A stretch of DNA of 64,000 nt from Hofstenia miamia (taxonomy: Eukaryota; Xenacoelomorpha; Acoela), in contig SCFE01000115.1 of NCBI GenBank assembly GCA_004352715.1, positions 648,557 to 712,556 of the forward strand, in the 5' to 3' direction. Made by a program: the position numbers and the translations under genes. Shown piece by piece: positions 59,839-64,000 of this stretch; the stretch's first letter is position 1, and each line of letters starts with the position of its first letter. The notes under the pieces were generated by a model, which searched no databases, was not told the DNA's origin, and worked only from the letters and a program-made list of their open reading frames with translations.

Positions 59839-61293
59839 CAGTACTGGAAAAAAGAATTCGGCCACCAATGATTTGACATAAATATTTTTATGAAATGGAC
59901 ACCAAGAATGTCATAGGTATATTAAAATTAGATTTGGTGATGCAGAAAGAGGAATTTATCAATGTTGAGACATAATTATCACTGTTTATTTTGAATCTCA
60001 TCTCAAGGAGAAATGCTTGGAAAAATGTATTCGGCCACTTTAAACCAAATCAGAGAATCTGCAAATAATTTCATTGGATGATCTTTTTTCAGTCTATTTA
60101 TATTGAAAATGCAAACAACAGTTTTTCTTCGCCATACATGATGCCTGGTTACGTACCTCTTGTCATCCGCAGGTTGATTATCTCCAATCATTTAGAAGAG
60201 ATGAATCAACGTAATAGCGCCTGACTTGTAGAGCAACCTCGAAGTACTGTCGGGGATATCATTAGACGTTTCACTTCTGAAAACATCATTGCCCTCAAGC
60301 CGAAATCGGGAAGACCAAAGACGACCTCCAAAACCTCCCAATCAGCTCTTGTGTGCCTTTCATTGTGAAATTCCGGGGGACTTCAAAGGAACTTTGCAAT
60401 GAATAGGCTGCAAGAACTGTGCGAAACATACTGAAGAAGTACTCAATTGGGACTTTCGTGTCACCCAGAAAGCTATTCTTAACCTCAAACCAAAAATTAT
60501 GCTGGCTGGGGTGGGCCAAGTTGAGGAGAGACAATTCAATTGAACATTGGTCTAATATTGTATTTTCAGATGAGTCAAGATTTGAGCTATACTAATAAAA
60601 AATAATGTTGATAAAGAGCATAACTAGGCAGAAGTTCAGATTATTGCCTCAATTTACTCGGGGCACCATGAAGTATAGCGGGAAGTCTGTAATGGTATGG
60701 GGTGCAATATGGAAGTGTGGCCTTTGTAAGATTGTTTTCCCTGGTACTCTCCGAATTTGTAAGATTGTTTTCCCTGGTACTCTCCGAAGCTCTCAATGTG
60801 CTCGTATTCTCGAAAAGGAACTCTTGCCACTCCTTAAAAGTGATTCAATCTATCAGCAGGATGATGCTGTATGTCATACCTCAAAAGAAATGAAAAAACT
60901 TCTTCCACAATAATGGGGTTGCTATCCTTGCTGACTGGCCATGAGAATCTCCAGACCTAACATCATCGAAAATATGCGCAAAGAAGTCAAATATCGAATT
61001 GGACAGGAAACTCTTCACACTGAAAACGAGCTGTGGAGCGCAAATATAAAAAGAATGTTATTCAATTCCCAACACCTTTATTGAAAGACATTTTCCTTCA
61101 ATCCCTCATCATCTTGAAGCTGTTATTCGCTCAAAGGAACATCCTACAATAATATTAGAAAAGAGAATTTTGCTGCTAAGGGCTTATATTTCATCAATTA
61201 TTAATTTTTGTATCTTATTTTGAATTTACTCTTTTCGGATTTTTTCACTTGTTAAAATTTTTTCAGGTGGCCGAATACATTTTTCCCATACAG
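59839..61293 (+). mobile_element. Decayed Tc1-like transposon
   Basis: The left end CAGTACTGGAAAAAAGAATT (59839, preceded by TA) and the reverse complement of the right end, CTGTATGGGAAAAATGTATT, both continue into CGGCCACC (23 of 28 matching). Inside, across stops, are VFSDESRFEL (60563-60592), GKSVMVWGAIWKCG (60683-60722), QQDDAVCHTS (60856) and SPDL/IENM remnants (60950-60975). These are the Tc1 DD34E blocks with altered residues. A 33-bp tandem duplication sits at about 60724-60789. Confidence 0.88.
60605..60913 (+). pseudogene. Tc1 transposase fragment with 11-residue duplication
   Basis: The longest surviving frame of the transposase (102 codons). It repeats ICKIVFPGTLR through an exact 33-bp tandem copy, then continues to LEKELLPLLKSDSIYQQDDA and VCHTS. 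The second catalytic region reads QQDDA instead of the usual QQDNA. It ends at a stop (TAA, 60911) before the third catalytic block. Confidence 0.85.
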
Positions 61294-62089
61294 GCTTTCT
61301 AATTTTGATTAAAATTAATAGCCAATTGTTATTCTACATATTTTATGGTATTAGACATACAGATTTTCGTTTCTCAATCAAAGTGACACTTAGTTATAAT
61401 CTTAGACACACTCTATCCAATGAATGTTCATTATTTATTCAAAATAGCAATGTGGTCGAATACATATTTACAGTACTGTATAAATCATATTTTTGTTTTT
61501 ATATTCACAAAGGACTAAATGGTGCATTTCACTAGTGGATTCAACAAGGCTGGTGAAAGAATTGCAACTTCAATCTACATCCTAGGTTTACTGATCTCAC
61601 GTGGTTAAATTGGATTTGATTCCAGTCATAACCTATTTAAAAAACTCTTTATATATTTTGGTCTCTTGGTTCAACGTGGTCTCATCATTTATGTTATTCA
61701 ATGTTTGCAGATGTTTTCAGTAGATCGCTAGTATCAAATATTTTCGTTGCGTAATATTGCAATTTTAATGTTAGGCTCTTGCTCTAGGAATTTCTAGCTT
61801 GACCTCAAAACATATCATCCTATAATTGTACTGATATAATATTGCCCAATATAACTAAAATTTAAAAATTATAAATGAACACTTAACTACAAAATATAAT
61901 ACTATTGGCTCCTACTTATGGCTATCATTTATAATGAATCTGATTTGAACAATTTTCTCAGACACATTGTTGCAAATATTCTAAATTGGTAGGGTTAAAT
62001 GTAGTTAAAGTTAGGCAGTTAATATTGCATGGTACAGAATAAAATCAATACTCGTGTAGATGACCCTGAAGTGCACCCTGAAGTAATGA
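61294..62089. other. No gene recognised
   Basis: AT-rich sequence next to the Tc1-like element. Confidence 0.5.
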
Positions 62090-62302
62090 AATTTTATCGA
62101 TGTAGATTGTGGAGACAAGTCTATGTTTCGAAAGCTTGTGAATGATTATTCTATAAATTGCGAAGAAATGCCTCTAGAAATGTTATATTACTCATCCAGT
62201 TCCAAAATCTCCAGCTTGGATAATGATTGGGAGAAAGATATCTGGATTCTTTTGAGAAATCCTACTTTAGTGAAGGTTGAAAAAATAAAAACCAAAAGCT
62301 AA
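62090..62302 (+). CDS. Putative exon, unrecognised
   Basis: Open frame of 70 codons from a TGA to a TAA with coding-like composition: DVDCGDKSMFRKLVNDYSIN, EEMPLEMLYYSSSSKISS, WEKDIWILLRNPTLVKVE. No start codon or clear acceptor. It may be the 3' end of a plus-strand gene or an old insertion. Not recognised. Confidence 0.3.
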   Translation, partial: NFIDVDCGDKSMFRKLVNDYSINCEEMPLEMLYYSSSSKISSLDNDWEKDIWILLRNPTLVKVEKIKTKS

Positions 62303-62549
62303 GGATCCATGTGAACCTGTAAAAAGAACAGAAAATTAATGTAATCACGTTTTTGGATGTCCTTTAGAAATATTGTCTCAATAATAACTGCCACTATTTA
62401 AAATCATTTGTGTAATTAACAGTCACTAAAAATTCAACCAAGTTGAGTAAAAATAAACATAGCTGCTCATATACAAAAAAATTGTGGTCACCATCATAGC
62501 AACTCGTAACAAGAAAAGAGAAAATCAGACAAATAATTCTTTAAATGTG

Positions 62550-62690
62550 ACAGATTTTAATTTTTTATATCGATCAATGTACTGGCTGCTATTTGAGTTA
62601 TTACATAATGATGATGCATGGCCAAGATTACTCCAAAAACAATGGGCAGCAAATTCTGATTACGTACATGAAATGGAAGATTATATATGA
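62550..62690 (+). CDS. Putative exon, unrecognised
   Basis: Open frame ending at TGA 62688-62690, following GTGACAG (62548-62554), a possible acceptor. It reads FNFLYRSMYWLLFELLHNDD then AWPRLLQKQWAANSDYVHEM. Trp/Leu/His-rich, possibly helical. It could share a gene with 62090-62302, but no junction was found. Confidence 0.28.
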   Translation, partial: TDFNFLYRSMYWLLFELLHNDDAWPRLLQKQWAANSDYVHEMEDYI

Positions 62691-63255
62691 AATAAAAATT
62701 TGTTATGTGGTATATAGCTTAAAGATATGCCCGAATTTCTATTTATGGTCTTCCTGATGTTTTTGTGTGCCATTTTGCAAAGTTGACATAACAATGGCTT
62801 GGAAATTATGTGCATGCTACTTTGAAAAATCTGATAAAACAATTTCCATAAATATATTATTATATGCACCACAGAAAATATAATTAAATGAAAAACAATT
62901 CTGTTATGCGTATTTTTTTAAATTTTAGTACTATTTTAGAGGTAATTATGAATGAAGGGCATCAACTTTTAATTGAATCATTGCAAAATTTTCTGTTTTA
63001 AGTTTGAATTACCACAAAGGTCAGTATTAACCAAATTTCTGAGCTTTAGTAACTGTCTCCCTCAAAAAAACATATTGAAGTCGTAATTTTCGTGGTTTTT
63101 TTACAATTCTGAGGTCACCCCACTAAACAAGGTAGAAACATTTCAACATTACCAAATATAGCTCAAACTTGCACAGCTTGATGCATTCATATAGCTACAC
63201 TATTGATTTAAGAAGGAACTTGATGCAAAGAAAAAAGGTGTAAAATGAAAAACTT

Positions 63256-63256
<1 letters not shown>
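62691..63256. other. No gene recognised
   Basis: AT-rich sequence up to a (TA)n array beginning at about 63258. Confidence 0.5.
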
Positions 63257-63291
<35 letters not shown>

Positions 63292-63680
63292 TAACATGCA
63301 ATTAGAATGTCAANNNNNNNNNNNNNNNNNNNNNNNNNNNNNNNNNNNNNNNNNNNNNNNNNNNNNNNNNNNNNNNNNNNNNNNNNNNNNNNNNNNNNNN
63401 NNNNNNNNNNNNNNNNNNNNNNNNNNNNNNNNNNNNNNNNNNNNNNNNNNNNNNNNNNNNNNNNNNNNNNNNNNNNNNNNNNNNNNNNNNNNNNNNNNNN
63501 NNNNNNNNNNNNNNNNNNNNNNNNNNNNNNNNNNNNNNNNNNNNNNNNNNNNNNNNNNNNNNNNNNNNNNNNNNNNNNNNNNNNNNNNNNNNNNNNNNNN
63601 NNNNNNNNNNNNNNNNNNNNNNNNNNNNNNNNNNNNNNNNNNNNNNNNNNTATATTAATAACATGCAATTAGAATGTCAA
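63257..63680. repeat. (TA)n and a 337-N gap bounded by the same 30 bases
   Basis: The 30 bases before the gap (63284-63313, ending AATTAGAATGTCAA) recur directly after it (63651-63680). The gap at 63314-63650 is therefore probably an unmerged overlap or a collapsed TA array. Confidence 0.9.
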
Positions 63681-64000
63681 CTATAGTTGAAGTCTAAAAT
63701 ATATTTGCTAAAAATATTTAACTCATTTCACTTCATTGCAATATCTTTTTTTTTGTAAAAATTCAGTGATAATTGATGCTTTTGCAAATTTATATTTTAT
63801 TAACACTTGTTGTAATTTTTTGAATTATTTTGAGCAAATATTTAAAACGGAGCACCTGCAAAAAATTTTAAATTTCAACAAAATTATCAATTTTCAAAGA
63901 TTTCATGCATTCAATGATATTCTTAACCAACACAATAAAATTAATTTATAAGAAATCAGCTTTGCTGAAACACTGATTATTACTGATCAACATGTTTGTT
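63681..64000. other. No gene recognised
   Basis: AT-rich right edge; a plus-strand open frame at 63736-63951 has no recognisable content. Confidence 0.45.

Noticed and set aside
1-64000. tRNA, rRNA, CRISPR arrays or prokaryotic operons
   Set aside because: No cloverleaf with the expected invariant bases, no regular spacer arrays and no operon structure were seen by eye; a tRNAscan or Infernal run would be needed to exclude small RNA genes.

Overview
The window is AT-rich animal DNA: spliced genes with consensus GT/AG junctions, long introns, many (TA)n arrays and many decayed transposons. Gene content (a SEL1L3-like protein, a MIF/D-dopachrome tautomerase-family protein, a muscarinic-type class A GPCR with a very long third intracellular loop) and repeat content (hAT, mariner, Tc1, Penelope-like, Ty3/gypsy-like and LINE remnants) point to an invertebrate metazoan. 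I cannot place it to phylum; a cnidarian or a tunicate would fit. There is no prokaryotic, CRISPR or phage-like content.

Layout. 1.4-9.9 kb: three consecutive exons of a SEL1L3-like gene on the minus strand, joined in phase, with the 3' end beyond the left edge or unseen and the 5' end unresolved. 10.9-20 kb: a foldback element, a Penelope-like RT fragment, several short hAT-like elements, an assembly duplication and a putative element with 18-bp inverted ends. 20.3-21.8 kb: a complete three-exon MIF/DDT-like gene on the minus strand, 119 residues, first recognised here from splice phase and motif rather than from a long ORF. 22-32 kb: gene-poor, with a terminal-inverted-repeat element near 26-27 kb and a decayed RT-associated domain at 31 kb. 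32.8-33.8 kb: a decayed mariner. 35.7-36.9 kb: a Ty3/gypsy-like integrase remnant. 38.2-50.6 kb: five exons of a muscarinic-like GPCR on the minus strand, with a LINE RT remnant and a hAT MITE in its introns. 52.5-63 kb: a second RT-associated domain copy, a GIY-YIG fragment, a pair of well-spliced but unrecognised minus-strand exons near 57 kb, several unrecognised plus-strand ORFs, a TTAA-flanked inverted-repeat element and a decayed Tc1-like element.

The three recognised genes share no pathway that I can see; they look like ordinary neighbours on the minus strand. The most consequential structural point is assembly quality. Single-N and short-N joins are repeatedly flanked by duplicated sequence (2.7, 2.9-3.5, 14.5-16.7, 17.5/33.7, 34.3-34.9, 46-48.8 and 63.3-63.7 kb), so several apparent duplications and at least one inversion are probably unmerged contig overlaps or haplotypes. 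I found no convincing undescribed multi-gene system.
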